A DNA stretch of 64,000 nt from Mycoplasma wenyonii str. Massachusetts (GTDB taxonomy: Bacteria; Bacillota_I; Bacilli_A; Mycoplasmatales; Mycoplasmoidaceae): the NCBI RefSeq assembly GCF_000277795.1, contig NC_018149.1:403160-467159 (forward strand). Reading direction: 5' to 3'. The notes under the pieces are model-generated. The model was not told the DNA's origin. It ran no database searches and saw nothing but the letters and a program-made list of their open reading frames with translations. Made by a program: the position numbers and the translations under genes. Numbering within the stretch: the first letter of the stretch is position 1; each line of letters begins with the position of its first letter. Positions 19,312 to 29,683 of this stretch are shown here, piece after piece.

Positions 19312-19845
19312 ATGACTTTTTTAGCAAAGGCATTAATGGGAGTAGTTGGGGTTGTTACTTCCGCTTCTATTGGGACTGTTGTTGCTTACAGAGAATCTAT
19401 TTTTAGGAATTCACAAAAAGAAATTTCAGACTTGAAAGGTAGATGTTATGTTATTCCGACAAATTCAGACAATAATCAATCAGAATTATTGATTTGTACA
19501 CCTACTGATTCATTTAGCTCTTATTCTCAATATTTTCTTTACAAAAAGGAGAACGGGGGAGAAAAGAATGAGCTTGAAACGATAAAGAAAAAAGATAATA
19601 AGCTAGAAGTTTCTTGGAGAGTTAGGGAAGGCAATTCCGTTGGAAGTGAGTCAAATACAAAGAGTGAAGAGTTACAAGTGAATTCGGAAGATTGAAAAAA
19701 TATTAAAGAAGATGTAAATCTTAAAGATGATTGTCATTTCGTTTCGAATACAGATGAGCGGGGAGGGAAAAAATGACAATGTAGTGACGCCTCTGTTGAA
19801 GGATCTTCAGGGAAAGAATTTCAATTAACTCCTTTCTCGAGATAG
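19312..19845 (+). CDS. Secreted paralogue, YRESIF subtype
   Basis: 177 aa. Leader MTFLAKALMGVVGVVTSASI, then the subtype mark VAYRESIFRNS shared with 24677 and 26832 (VFRESIFN). Core LKGRCYVIPTNSDNN..LLICTP, YFLYKK, then Trp and the end DDCHFV..GGKKWQCSD. The final W-Q-C is shared with the MIIQS/MTLVA subtype. Confidence 0.88.
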
Positions 19846-19909
19846 TTTCAATTAACGTCTAAGTTTCTATTTTTTCATAAACTTTTAAAATCACCAGATA
19901 TTTTTTAAA

Positions 19910-20437
19910 ATGGTTATTCCATCCTTATTGGTTAAGGGTTCTCTGGTCACTTTAGGGGCTGGTATTATTGGTTCTGCAGTTGCTGTACCAGTAACACTCT
20001 TAAATAGTCAGTCTCAAATAATAATTGAGAATTTCCCCGCAGACAAAAAGAGTGAATATCGAGATAAGTGTCAAGTATTGGTTACTGACACAAATAATAA
20101 GAAATATTTATTTGTATGTAGAGATGGAGAAGAAACATCTCCCATGACTTTCCGTTTTTACTCTGGGAGTAATGAACAAGAGCCTGAAGCAGTAAAAGCT
20201 AAAGGAATCAAGAATATTGGGGGAGGAGTTGAGTTAGAACTGGAGTTGTTAGGAGATTCTGGAGCGGGAGAGACCAAGACAATACAAGATATTTCTTCTA
20301 AGTGAGCGAATTTCTCTGAAAATGCTTTAAGAGAGTGTAGGCTTATTGAAGAAGGTGAGAATGGAGCTTGAAGACTTGATTGTGAAACCGGAGGGGGAGA
20401 AAAAGAATTTATCTCATCCCCATTTACTATTAAATAG
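19910..20437 (+). CDS. Secreted paralogue, MVIPA-like subtype
   Basis: 175 aa. Leader MVIPSLLVKGSLVTLGAGII; core ENFPADKKSEYRDKCQVLVT..YLFVCRDG; FRFYSGS; end ALRECRLIEEGENGAWRLDC. Preceded by 64 nt containing AT-rich sequence, longer than most gaps in the array, so a promoter may lie here. Confidence 0.88.
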
Positions 20438-20447
20438 TTCCTAGGTT

Positions 20448-20996
20448 ATGATGATTCCTGCAATTGCTTTAAAGATCTTAGGGGGAGCTGTTGCAATTGG
20501 AGCGGTTGCTTCTTCCATTGCGGTACCTACTGCATTATCAATGAATACTGCTAAAGAAATAGTATTGAAGAATTTTCCTAGAGGGGAAAAAGAAAAATTT
20601 AAAGATAAGTGTCAGCTATTAACGAAGGATGAGGGTGGTATGAAAAGAGAACAAGATAAAGGATATTTGTTAGTTTGTGATGACAGTGGTAATTCTGGGG
20701 TAACTTTTTATTATCACTCTTATCAAGAAGTTCCGAAAAAAGTTATTTCTCTGGAGAGGAATGGTGATCTCGGGGGTCATCTAACAAAAGTAAAAGTTAC
20801 GACAGAGGGAACTATGGCAAATGAGGCAGATTTAACTGCCTACAACGGGAGTTGAACTGATTTGATAGGTAAAAGTCTGAAAAATTGTAGTATTACCAAG
20901 GATGTTGGAGAAGAAAAAAGATGGAGTGTTAGATGTCCAAAGGATGGTACAGGCGATGGAAAAGATATGCCTTTAACTCCAATAATTATTAATTAA
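20448..20996 (+). CDS. Secreted paralogue, MVIPA subtype
   Basis: 182 aa. Leader MMIPAIALKILGGAVAIGAV; core LKNFPRGEKEKFKDKCQLLTK..YLLVCDD; FYYHSYQEVPKKVISL; end LIGKSLKNCSITKDVGEEKR, W-S-V-R-C-P and PLTPIIIN. Much of it is identical to 25776-26324, including the NTAKEIVL segment. First gene of a block that repeats from 22886. Confidence 0.9.
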
Positions 20997-21009
20997 GAAA
21001 AATTAATAA

Positions 21010-21576
21010 ATGACTCTTGCAGTAAAGGTATTAGGAATTGGTTTAGCTGGAGTAGCTACTGTTGCGGTTGGGACCACCTCTTATTTACTTTTTTCTCCAT
21101 CTCCGACCAGTCTGAAGACAACTGAAGATTTCAAAAAACACTGTTACAAATTAACAGAATTCACTAAAGATAATTCAAATGGTTCTCAATTTCAATTATT
21201 GGCATGTCAAGCTGATACCAAAACAGATAGTGTTTCTTTCTACTTGTATCAAAAAGGAACAGCTGGAGCTTCTAATACTAATGATTCTTTTGAAGAAGTT
21301 AAGAGTGTTGCAACTTCTAGTACTAGTTCAAGTCAAGTAACTGTTCATTTGTTCAAAGAGGATTCAACAAATAGTGGTGGTCAACAACTGAATATACACG
21401 GAGTAGGTTGGAATGAAATAGGCTGAAAACCTGATTCAAAACTAGATAATGCCACTCTAAAAAATATTTGCAAAGTTAATTGATCAAGTAGTGATCGGGA
21501 GAAAAAATTAAATTGCCAGTCTAGCGGAGGGAATGTAGAACACAATATTTCTCAAGAAAAGAAATTCAACATCTAA
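21010..21576 (+). CDS. Secreted paralogue, MTLAxKV subtype
   Basis: 188 aa. Leader MTLAVKVLGIGLAGVATVAV, then LKTTEDFKKHCYKLTEFTKD..QLLACQ, SFYLYQKG, and an end with LKNICKVNW and KLNCQSSGG. Paralogue of 23445-23966, which lies in the same slot of the next block. Rich in Ser/Thr/Asn in the middle. Confidence 0.88.
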
Positions 21577-21623
21577 TAATTCTCAAAACTTTCATATAAT
21601 AAAGAAATTAATTTTTCTATAAG

Positions 21624-22271
21624 ATGGCTATCCCATCTATAGTAGCAAAGGTTACTTTAGCCGTTTTAGGGGCAGGAGCATTAAGTGCTGGGATAGCTAT
21701 TCCTCTTTCACAAAATCAAAATACAGATTCTTCTTCCGAAATTGCCCCCTCCTCTCCGGTCTCTCCGGCTGAATCTCCTTCAAAACCTTTAGATAAAGAA
21801 ACCTTTACTAGACTTTCTGGGGACGAAAGGTTAGAAAATTGTTATTCCTTTGCATCTGCTGAAAGCAATTCATCTCCTTTATTGCTATTCTGCTCTAAAG
21901 GGAATGATGGTACCAGTGTAGAAGGCAATTTTACTTTTAAGTTCTGAGATGGAGAAGAATTAAAGACTGCAACTAGTTTAATTAAGCAAGAGGCTTCTAA
22001 AAAGACATTAGTTGGTCTTGGTTCTGATGTTGGCGAAGCAGGAGAAATTGATATTGAAGACGAAGATATCTTAGATCATGAATGAAACTTTATCTCTCTT
22101 TCTAATTGCTCTATTGAATCAGAAACAAGAATACTTGGAGATCGTGATAGAGTATTAACTTGCACTTATGTACCAGAAGAAGATGATGCTGAAGGAGATT
22201 TGGAAACTCCTAAACAAATCTTCTTGTTAGAAAAATTTGATTTTTCTAAGAAAAAAGGAAAAATAGAATAA
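21624..22271 (+). CDS. Secreted paralogue, MAIPS subtype
   Basis: 215 aa. Leader MAIPSIVAKVTLAVLGAGAL; a Pro/Ser-rich linker (IAPSSPVSPAESPSKPLDKE); ENCYSF..LLLFCSKG; then W-D-G-E-E-L-K and an acidic stretch; end SNCSIESET..VLTCTY. Same plan as 24021-24659. The Pro/Ser linker could be an extended stalk at the cell surface. Confidence 0.88.
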
Positions 22272-22303
22272 TCAAAATTAGCAGTTGAGTTTCGTAATCT
22301 AAA

Positions 22304-22825
22304 GTGATTATTCAATCTTTAGTTGCAAAAGTTGCTATAGCCACTTTAGTTACTGGTATAGTTGGATCTTCGATTGCCGTTCCAGTTGTTTTAACGTCTG
22401 GAACAACAGGTACACAAGTTGAAACAAAACAAAGTGGTCCTGACCTTGGTGAATGTTTTGTAATTCCAACGGAAACAGACGATCAACAAAAACAATTATT
22501 AATGTGTAAAGAAAAGGGGGCTGAAAGAACAGGACTAGATAAAAAGAATTACTGATATCGGGAGGGAAGTGGTACTGGCGCAAAAAAAACTAAAGTAACA
22601 AAAATAATCAAGAGAGGGGAGGGATTGGAAATTACTTTAGAAGGTGATGTCTCGCTTGTACAGATAATTCCCCTAAAAGCAAAGTTAGAAAATTGATCAA
22701 GTATTCCTAAGCAAGCTGATTTGAATAGTATCTGTGAATTAACAGAGGATGCAGAGGTGAAATGGCAATGCTTTACTGAAGAAGGAATGGCTGGGATTAC
22801 ACTTACTAAATTTTTGGAACAATAA
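22304..22825 (+). CDS. Secreted paralogue, MIIQS subtype, GTG start
   Basis: 173 aa from GTG at 22304, which aligns with ATG in the near-identical gene 27977. Leader MIIQSLVAKVAIATLVTGIV; core PDLGECFVIPTETDDQQKQL then LMC; NYWYREG; end SICELTEDAEVKWQCF and ITLTKFLEQ. Confidence 0.88.
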
Positions 22826-22863
22826 GGCTGAAGAAAAACTAAACTACTTTAATCTTTGGAATT

Positions 22864-22881
22864 AAAGATTAAGTAATCTTT
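22864..22881. promoter_or_regulatory. Palindromic leader element before MVIPA gene
   Basis: AAAGATTA-AG-TAATCTTT, perfect arms, ending 4 nt before ATG 22886. The same element lies before 25776 (one mismatch) and 28556 (perfect). It could be an operator or an mRNA hairpin that affects ribosome access. Confidence 0.55.
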
Positions 22882-22885
22882 AGAA

Positions 22886-23431
22886 ATGGTCATACCTGCA
22901 GTAGCTTTAAAGGTTTTAGTTGGTGCTATTGTTTGTGGCTCTTTAGCCACTTCTATAGCAGTACCTGTAGTTATGTCAAAGAATTCTTCTTCTTTATCAT
23001 TCTTTAATTACTTTCCACAGGATCATAAACAAAAGTTTCAAGATAAATGTCAGTTAATAGTTAAAGATGAAAGTGAGAGGTTTGGTAAAAGAAAATATTT
23101 ATTTGCTTGTGAAGGTGATGAGGTAGCAAGTCAAGCAGTAAAGTTTTATTTCTATTCAGAATATGAAGATCCTATTCCCGTTAAAAGCTTGAAGGAAAAG
23201 TTAGAGGTAGGGATAAGACAACAAGATAAAGTTACGATCGTACTTGAAGGAGAGGGTCAACAAGAAACATCAATAAAAGTTTCTGGTAACTCTTTAGAGT
23301 CTTTAATGAACAAAAGTTTGAGTGATTGTGGAATAACCAAGGGCGACAGAGAAGAAAATAGATGAACTTTGAAATGTCCGAAAGGAGATTCAACTGACAA
23401 TACAGGTATCCTCTTAACTCCTATTAATTAA
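22886..23431 (+). CDS. Secreted paralogue, MVIPA subtype
   Basis: 181 aa. Leader MVIPAVALKVLVGAIVCGSL; core NYFPQDHKQKFQDKCQLIVK..YLFACEG; FYFYSEYEDPIPVKSL; end SLSDCGITKGDREENRW, LKCPKG and LLTPIN. Has its own palindromic leader, so it may be a transcription or translation start point within the array. Confidence 0.88.
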
Positions 23432-23444
23432 GAGAAATTAATAA

Positions 23445-23966
23445 ATGACTCTTGCAATGAAGGTATTAGGAATTGGTTTGGTTGGAATAGCCACTATTGC
23501 AACTGGGGCCACAACTTACTTCCTTCTTCCAGCTACTGCAATTAGTCTAGAGAAAGAAGAAGACTATCAGAATAACTGTTTAGAAATTGAACCGCACTTC
23601 ACTGAAGATCAACAGTCTGACAAAACTAAATTATTAGTTTGTCCAACTTATAAAGGAAGAAATAATGCTTCTTTTTATCTATATAGAAAGTCTGAAGGTA
23701 CAACTAAAACTTTTGACAAAGTAAAAAGCTTTCAGAAAGAGGCAAGCGCAAGTAAAGTTATCTTCACATTATTTGATGAAAAAAACAAAAGAGAACTTTA
23801 TTTAACTAATGGAAAACATGAAAATGAACTAGATAACTTAATTCTTCAAGCAGCTTGCAAAGTTAATTGGGGTGATTCTGAAAACAACAAACTAACTTGT
23901 CAAAATGGAGAAAAAGAAATTAATCCTTTAACTTGAAAGCTAAAGAAATTTAATTTAGCAAGTTAA
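23445..23966 (+). CDS. Secreted paralogue, MTLAxKV subtype
   Basis: 173 aa. Leader MTLAMKVLGIGLVGIATIAT; EEDYQNNCLEIEPHF..LLVCPT; SFYLYRKSEG; end QAACKVNWGD and KLTCQNGEKE. Second copy of the 21010 slot. It is shorter in the middle region and has a distinct C-terminal tail (LKKFNLAS). Confidence 0.88.
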
Positions 23967-24020
23967 CTTAGGTCTTTCAGCCCCTTCAATTGACAAATAA
24001 AATCAATTAATTTTTTTTAA

Positions 24021-24659
24021 ATGGCTGTCTCTCCGATAGCAGTCAAGGTTTTATTAGCAACTTTAGGGCTGGGGGTGGTTAGTACTGGCGTTGCTGTTCC
24101 GCTTTCAAATAGACAAAGTACAAATCAAACTTTTTCAGATTCTGTTGAGGCTTCTTCTCCTGCAGCTTCATCTTCACTTAGAGAGACTCAACCTTCTTTA
24201 AAGCCTCTTGACAGAGAAACTCTTGAAACACTAACTAACAAACAAGAACTAGAAGGTAAGTCTTGTTACACCTTTTTTTCTACTGTGCAATATGAAACAG
24301 AAGATGATTTAACCTCTCTTTTGCTTTTCTGTTCTAAAACAGATAGTCTAGATGGTGGTGAAGAAACTTATTATTTCTGAGATGGAAAAGATTTAAAGAA
24401 AGTTATTGACTTGAAAAGCGAAAGTAGATCGGGAAATGTATTAGTTACTCTAGAAGGATATGAAACTCATAAAACAATTTATGTTGAATATGATGATCAA
24501 ATAACAGATCATTGAGACACAATTATGCTATCTGATTGCTCAATCAAATCTCAAACAGGAATTCTTAGTGATACTGAAAGAGTTCTATCTTGCGCTCATG
24601 GTGAAGAAAGTGTTGCTCCAGAAAATGTTTTTAGACTTGCAAAATGGAATTTCTCTTAG
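24021..24659 (+). CDS. Secreted paralogue, MAIPS/MAVSP subtype
   Basis: 212 aa. Leader MAVSPIAVKVLLATLGLGVV; a Ser-rich linker with PLDRETLE like PLDKETFT in 21624; KSCYTF..LLLFCSKT; YYFWDGKDLKK; end LSDCSIKSQT..VLSCAHG and FRLAKWNFS. Gap to 23445 is 54 nt. Confidence 0.88.
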
Positions 24660-24676
24660 TAGAAAGGTAGAAATTA

Positions 24677-25186
24677 ATGACTACTGTAGTTAAAGCTTTG
24701 CTGGGAGGGGCTGTAGTGGCAGTTCCTGCCTCTTCTGTTACTATGTATGTTTTTAGAGAATCTATATTTAATAGTCTTTCAGGGGCGGCTAAGGAATTAG
24801 AGAAAAGATGTTATGTAATTCCTACTGAACAAAGCAGTACTCCCGCTCAATTATTAATTTGTAAGGGACAAGAAGCATTAACTTCTGGTGAAAACTCTGA
24901 ATACTTCTTATACAACAAAGATGAAAATAAACAGCATATAAAAGTTACAGAAATAAAAAAGAAAGAAAGTAACTTAGAAGTTACTTTGGAAAATGATGAG
25001 CCGCAAGAAAAGGTGACTCTTTCAATAAATTCAGAAGATTGAACAGAGATTAATACAGAGTTAAATCTCAAAGACGCATGTAATTTATTGAATTATCAAG
25101 AAAGTGATGGAGGGACAAAGTGACAATGTAACTTTGGCTCTTCTGGTGATCCGAAAGAAATAAAACTTAATTCCTTCGCAGGATAG
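24677..25186 (+). CDS. Secreted paralogue, YRESIF subtype
   Basis: 169 aa. Leader MTTVVKALLGGAVVAVPASS; VFRESIFNSLSGAAKELEKR; CYVIPTEQSSTPAQLLIC; EYFLYNKD; NSEDWTEI; end DACNLLN..GGTKWQCNF. The NSEDW segment is shared with 19312. Confidence 0.88.
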
Positions 25187-25198
25187 TAAAAGAGTTAA

Positions 25199-25714
25199 GT
25201 GACTTTAGTTGCAAAGGTTTTACTTGGCACTTTATCAGGAATAACTGTTGCTGGAATAGGGACAGGGATTGCCGTTCCGGTCGTTTTAACTTCTGGAGGG
25301 GCAGATACACAAGTTGAAGTGGCAAAAAGTAGCCTTGACTTTAGTGAATGTTTTGTTATTCCTACAGAAGATAACCAACAACAAAACAAATTGTTAATGT
25401 GTGAAGTTAAAGAAGCTACAGCAAGAGGAGGAGATAAAAAAGATTATTGATATAGAGAGGGGGGTACTGAAACAAAAAATACTAAAGTAACAACAATAAT
25501 TAAGAAGGAAGGAAAGATGGAAATAACCTTTGAGGGGAGCGGTTCGCCATCAACATTAATGCCGAAAGTAACAAGTGGAAGTTGAACAAGCATTCAAGAT
25601 CAAACTGATTTAGACAGCGATTGTGTATTAACGAAGGAAGAGGAAATAAAATGGCAATGCTTTGCTAGTGAAGAAATGGTAGACATTACACTTACTAAAT
25701 TTTTAGAAGTGTAA
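25199..25714 (+). CDS. Secreted paralogue, MTLVA leader with MIIQS-type body, GTG start
   Basis: 171 aa from GTG at 25199. The leader MTLVAKVLLGTLSGITVAGI is that of 26338, but the body (DFSECFVIPTEDNQQQNKLL, KDYWYREGG, VLTKEEEIKWQCF, DITLTKFLEV) is that of 22304 and 27977. A chimeric arrangement of leader and body. Confidence 0.88.
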
Positions 25715-25753
25715 AGCTTAAGAAAAAACTAAACTACTTTAATCTTTGAAAAT

Positions 25754-25771
25754 AAGGATTAAGTAATCTTC
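25754..25771. promoter_or_regulatory. Palindromic leader element, one mismatch
   Basis: AAGGATTA-AG-TAATCTTC just before ATG 25776; second copy of the 22864 element, with arms imperfect at the outer positions. Confidence 0.45.
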
Positions 25772-25775
25772 AGAA

Positions 25776-26324
25776 ATGGTCATACCTGCAGTTGCTTTAA
25801 AGATCTTAGGAGGGGCTGTTGCAATTGGAGCAGTTGTTTCTTCTATTGCGGTACCTACTGCATTATCAATGAATACTGCTAAAGAAATAGTATTGAAGGA
25901 TTTTCCTAGAGTAGAAAAAGACAAATTTAAAGATAAGTGTCAGCTATTAACGAAGGATGAAGATAGTGGCAAGAGAGAGCTAGATATGAGATATCTATTG
26001 GTGTGTGATAAAGTTAATGATTCTGGTGTAGAGTTTTATTATTTCTCCTCCCGAGAGGTTCCGAAAAAAGTTATTTCTCTGGAGAAAAATGGTAATCTTG
26101 GGAGTTCTCTAACAAAAGTAAAAGTTAAGACGGAGGAATCAGGAGGCATGGCATTTGACTTAACTTCCACTAAAGGAGTTTGAACTAATTTGATAGGTAA
26201 GAAGCTGGAAAATTGTAACATTACCAAGGATGTTGGTGAAAAAAAGAAATGGAGTGTTAGATGTCCAAGAGAAGGTACAGGCGATGGAAAAGAAATTCCT
26301 TTAACTCCAATAATTATTAATTAA
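25776..26324 (+). CDS. Secreted paralogue, MVIPA subtype
   Basis: 182 aa, very close to 20448-20996: MVIPAVALKILGGAVAIGAV, ALSMNTAKEIVL, FPRVEKDKFKDKCQLLTK, YLLVCDK, SSREVPKKVISLEKN, LENCNITKDVGEKKKW, PLTPIIIN. The high identity suggests recent duplication or gene conversion across about 5 kb. Confidence 0.9.
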
Positions 26325-26337
26325 GAAAAATTAATAA

Positions 26338-26832
26338 ATGACTTTAATCGCCAAGGTTTTACTTGGCACTTTATCAGGAATAACTGTCGCTGGAATAGGA
26401 ACAGGGATTGCCGTTCCGGTCGTTTTAGCTTCTAGAGAAGAAGTCAAGTCTGTTGCGGAAGAGAAGCAACCACAAGGTCCTGATCCAAAAGAATGTTTTG
26501 TGATCTCTACAGAAACTACAGAAAATGTTGGAAAGTTTGTAATTTGCACAGACAAAAGTTTCTATTTATATAACTCAGAAGGAGAAACACATTTTGAAAA
26601 AATTACCAAAATAGAAGGTCCTAATTCAAAACAACTAACAGTTACTTTAGAAAAAGAACAATCTGTAAAGAAGCTAACTCTTAAAGATGAAGAGTGGAAT
26701 AAGTATCCGAGAGATATGAGCTTTTTAGATATATGTAAATTCGAATACATAGAAGGATACAAACCAGCTTTAATCTGTAGCAAACCGAAAACATTTGATA
26801 CTGTTACTTCTTCACTAACTCCCTTGCAATAG
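26338..26832 (+). CDS. Secreted paralogue, MTLIA subtype
   Basis: 164 aa. Leader MTLIAKVLLGTLSGITVAGI; GPDPKECFVISTETTENVGK then FVIC; SFYLYNSEG; end DICKFEYIEGYKPALICSKP. Unlike most neighbours it uses TGG and no TGA. Its stop overlaps the next start (TAGTG). Confidence 0.88.
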   Translation: MTLIAKVLLGTLSGITVAGIGTGIAVPVVLASREEVKSVAEEKQPQGPDPKECFVISTETTENVGKFVICTDKSFYLYNSEGETHFEKITKIEGPNSKQLTVTLEKEQSVKKLTLKDEEWNKYPRDMSFLDICKFEYIEGYKPALICSKPKTFDTVTSSLTPLQ

Positions 26833-27335
26833 TGACATTTTTGGTCAAGTTATTGCTTGGGGCTGCAGTAGTGGTAGTTCCTGCCTCCGCCACTACTATG
26901 TATGTTTTTAGAGAATCTATATTTAACGGTCTATCGGGAGAAACCGAAGAATTAGCAAAAAGATGTTTTGTTATTCCTACTGAACAAAGTGATAATCAAG
27001 TTCAAATATTAGCTTGTCATTCTAAAGCTCAAGAAAGCTCTTCTGTCTCAGAATATCTACTTTACAACCGAAAAGGTAATAAAGAAATTGAAAAGATAAA
27101 GGAAATCAAAAAGGAAGAGGATCAATTGAAAATTTCCCTAGAAGATTCAACTGATGAGGAATTCAATCTAAAAGTCAGTGGGGATACTTGATCGAGAATT
27201 AATACAGATTTAGATCTCAAAGTATCTTGTAGCTTAGTTGCTGACACTGCTGATCACGGAGGAACAAAATGACAATGTGATGGAACAGTCACTTCAGGAA
27301 CAGTTTCTATCCCACTTTCTAACTTTCATAATTAA
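26832..27335 (+). CDS. Secreted paralogue, YRESIF subtype, GTG start
   Basis: 167 aa from GTG at 26832, sharing its G with the upstream TAG. Leader MTFLVKLLLGAAVVVVPASA; VFRESIFNGLSG; KRCFVIPTEQSDNQVQIL then AC; EYLLYNRKG; end VSCSLVADT and GGTKWQCDG. Probably translated by coupling with 26338. Confidence 0.87.
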
Positions 27336-27362
27336 ATAAAAGACAGTTATAAATTATAGGAG

Positions 27363-27894
27363 ATGGTTGTTCCAGCTATAGTTTTAAAAGCTTTTGTTGT
27401 GGTTGTTGCGGGGGGGGGCTGTAGCGGCAATAGTGGCACCTGCTGTTTCATCTACAAATAATTACAATTGACCAATTCTTAAAAATTTTCCAAAAAAGTA
27501 TCAAGATGGAGGGCGGGAAAGATGTCAATGGCTAGCAAAAGATGAATCAACAAATGAAAGTAAGAAATTTTTGTTTGTGTGTAGAGAAGAAGGCTATGAA
27601 CCAGATTTTTACTTCTATTCAGAATCGCAGAACCCAACTCTAATTAGTAAATGAGAGCAAAAAGGAGACACAAACGGTAAAGGAGTTGAAGTAACAGTTA
27701 CTTTAGATGAAGACACATCTACTCAAGAACAACAAATAACAATTTCTTCTCCAGTTTGAGAAGTGCTGAAGAACAAGAATGGTGTATCAAGTGGTTGTTC
27801 CTTGGTGAATAGCGAAGATAGTTGAAGATCTTGAACTCTGAAATGTGGAACCGAAGGTGGAAAAGATATTCCGTTAACTCCAATGATTTGATAA
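27363..27894 (+). pseudogene. MVIPA-subtype gene switched off by a G9 tract
   Basis: ATG at 27363, then VVPAIVLKAFVVVVAGGG.. The tract 27410-27418 has nine G where the neighbour 29115 has eight. With nine, translation meets TAA 33 codons in. Removing one G restores a full 176-aa family protein (KNFPKKYQD..ERCQWLAKDE, FLFVCREE, FYFYSES, GCSLVN, LKCGTEGG, IPLTPMIW). The rest of the frame is undamaged, which favours a reversible off state over long-term decay. Confidence 0.82.
27410..27418. repeat. G9 homopolymer
   Basis: Nine G within the leader of the 27363 gene. One more than in all intact coding tracts here; puts the gene out of frame. Confidence 0.9.
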
Positions 27895-27976
27895 ATCTTT
27901 TTATTTACTGGTAATTAAGGGTTTTTTATATAACTCCCGCACAGTCAATAAAATAGACTAATTTATTTTCTATAAG

Positions 27977-28495
27977 ATGGTGATTCAATCTTTAGTTGCA
28001 AAAGTTGCTATAGCCACTTTAGCTACTGGTATAGTTGGATCTTCCATCGCCGTTCCAGTTGTTTTAACTTCTGGAACAACAGGTACACAAGCTGAAACAA
28101 AACAAAATGAACCAAACCTTAATGAATGTTTTGTAATTCCAACAGAAGATAACCAACAACAAAACAAATTGTTAATGTGTGAAGTTGATGGTACTGAAAG
28201 AACGGGACTAGATGAACAAAATTACTGATATCGAGAAGGAAATGATGCTGGCACAAAAAATACCAAAGTAACAAAAATAAGTAAGAAAGGAGAGAGATTG
28301 GAAATTACCTTAGAAGGTGATCCTTCTCATTCTCTAGTGACTCTAAAAGTCGCAGGAGAAGGTTGAACAAAAATTCAAGACACAGATGATTTAGATGGCG
28401 TTTGTACATTAACAAAGGATCCAGAAATAAAATGACAATGCTTTGCTAGCGATGGTATGGAAGACATTAAACTTGCTAAATTTTTGAAGCAGTAA
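27977..28495 (+). CDS. Secreted paralogue, MIIQS subtype
   Basis: 172 aa. MVIQSLVAKVAIATLATGIV and TSGTTGTQ are nearly identical to 22304. Core LNECFVIPTEDNQQQNKLLM then C; NYWYREGN; end GVCTLTKDPEIKWQCF and IKLAKFLKQ. The central EDNQQQNKLLMCEV is shared with 25199 instead, so the gene looks like a mosaic. Confidence 0.88.
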
Positions 28496-28532
28496 GGCTG
28501 AGGGGAGCTGAATTACTTTAAGTTTTGGAAAT

Positions 28533-28550
28533 AAAGATTAAGTAATCTTT
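28533..28550. promoter_or_regulatory. Palindromic leader element
   Basis: AAAGATTA-AG-TAATCTTT, perfect, 5 nt before ATG 28556. Third copy of the element. Confidence 0.55.
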
Positions 28551-28555
28551 TAGAA

Positions 28556-29104
28556 ATGGTCATACCTGCAGTAGCTTTAAAAGCTTTTGTTTTTGTTATT
28601 GCAGGAGGAACATTAGTTTCTTCTATTGTGGTTCCAGTAACCACTTCTCTTAATTCTTCTCAAACTGTTTCAAAAGCTTTTCCTGCAGAACATAAATCAA
28701 AATTTAAAACTAAATGTCAATTATTAATTAAGGATGGGTCTAGGGGATCAGGACATAAGAAGTATTTATTTGCCTGTGAGAAGGATAGTGAAGGAAATAA
28801 TGCAGAATTTTTTTACTATTCGGAAGGAGATAATCCTCTTAAATTTACTTCTTTAGCGAGAAATTACGTAACTGGTGGGGAGCCTGATCAGACAAGAGTA
28901 AAAATCACATTATCTGAAGGAGAATCACAAGTAGACTTAACGGCTAAAACTGACAATTGAACGGGGTTAATAGGACAGTCTCTTGACAATTGCACTATTC
29001 AAAAAAATGGTGACACTCACGCAACAGCATGAACGTTAAAATGTCCGAAAGAAGGAGATAGTGAAAACACAACTATTTCCTTAAGTCCAGAGATTATTAA
29101 CTAA
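28556..29104 (+). CDS. Secreted paralogue, MVIPA subtype
   Basis: 182 aa. Leader MVIPAVALKAFVFVIAGGTL; KAFPAEHKSKFKTKCQLLIK..YLFACEKD; FFYYSEGDNPLKFTSL; end LIGQSLDNCTIQKN, LKCPKEGD and SLSPEIIN. Last member with the FPxxxKxKF..KCQLL core before the array changes to the shorter-leader subtype. Confidence 0.88.
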
Positions 29105-29114
29105 AGGATTTAAG

Positions 29115-29672
29115 ATGGTTATTCCAGCCATAGCTTTAAAAGCTTTTGCTGTGGTTGTTGCGGGGGGGGCTGTAGCTGGAACAGCAGTAGTAGCTCCTGT
29201 TTCTTATTTAGCATCTAGTGGTGCTTTTAGCTCTTCACAATCTTTGACTCTCGAAAATGGAGAGAAATGTTTGTACTTCCCTATTAAAAATGGAGAAACA
29301 AACAATAAGCTTTTTATTTGCCATAAAAAAGATAATGAAAAACCTATATTTAAGTGATGAACAAAGGATAGTTCTGGAGATGGAATGCAAGACATAGAAA
29401 CACTTTCTTGAAATAAAAAGAGTGAAACTGCAAACAGTACAAATGATTATCTAAATTACGAATTAGAGGTCACATTAAAGCAAGGAACTTCTGATCAAAA
29501 AACAATTACAGAAAAAGGTCGTGATGATTACATCACTGGCGACACTATAAAACAACTAGAAAAAAACTGTATCTTTAAGAGCGCTGAAAAAAATAGATTC
29601 ATTCTTCTCTGTCAAGGAGAAACTTTAAATAGGGAAAAGGGACACGAAATTACCGTTAATTCTTACCAATAG
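29115..29672 (+). CDS. Secreted paralogue joining two subtypes, coding G8 tract
   Basis: 185 aa. The first 15 residues are MVIPA-like (MVIPAIALKAFAVVVAGGAV), after which VAPVSYLASSGAFSS and the core GEKCLYFPIKNGETNNKLFI then C belong to the downstream subtype. PIFKWW is followed by SWNKK; the end has LEKNCIFKSA and FILLCQG. A G8 run in the leader is in the on frame. Confidence 0.88.
29162..29169. repeat. G8 homopolymer
   Basis: Codes GCG GGG GGG GCT (AGGA) in the leader of 29115-29672; same phase as the other intact tracts. Confidence 0.88.
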
Positions 29673-29683
29673 CTAGAAACTAA

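Larger units (their letters stand above)
20448..22825 (+). repeat. Tandem multi-gene block, first copy
   Basis: Gene order MVIPA, MTLAVKV, MAIPS, MIIQS subtypes. The order recurs at 22886-25714 (MVIPA, MTLAMKV, MAVSP, YRESIF, MTLVA), and parts recur again from 25776. Gap sequences recur too, for example the AGAAAAATTAATAA run before 21010, 23445 and 26338. This points to block duplication and later shuffling. Confidence 0.75.
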
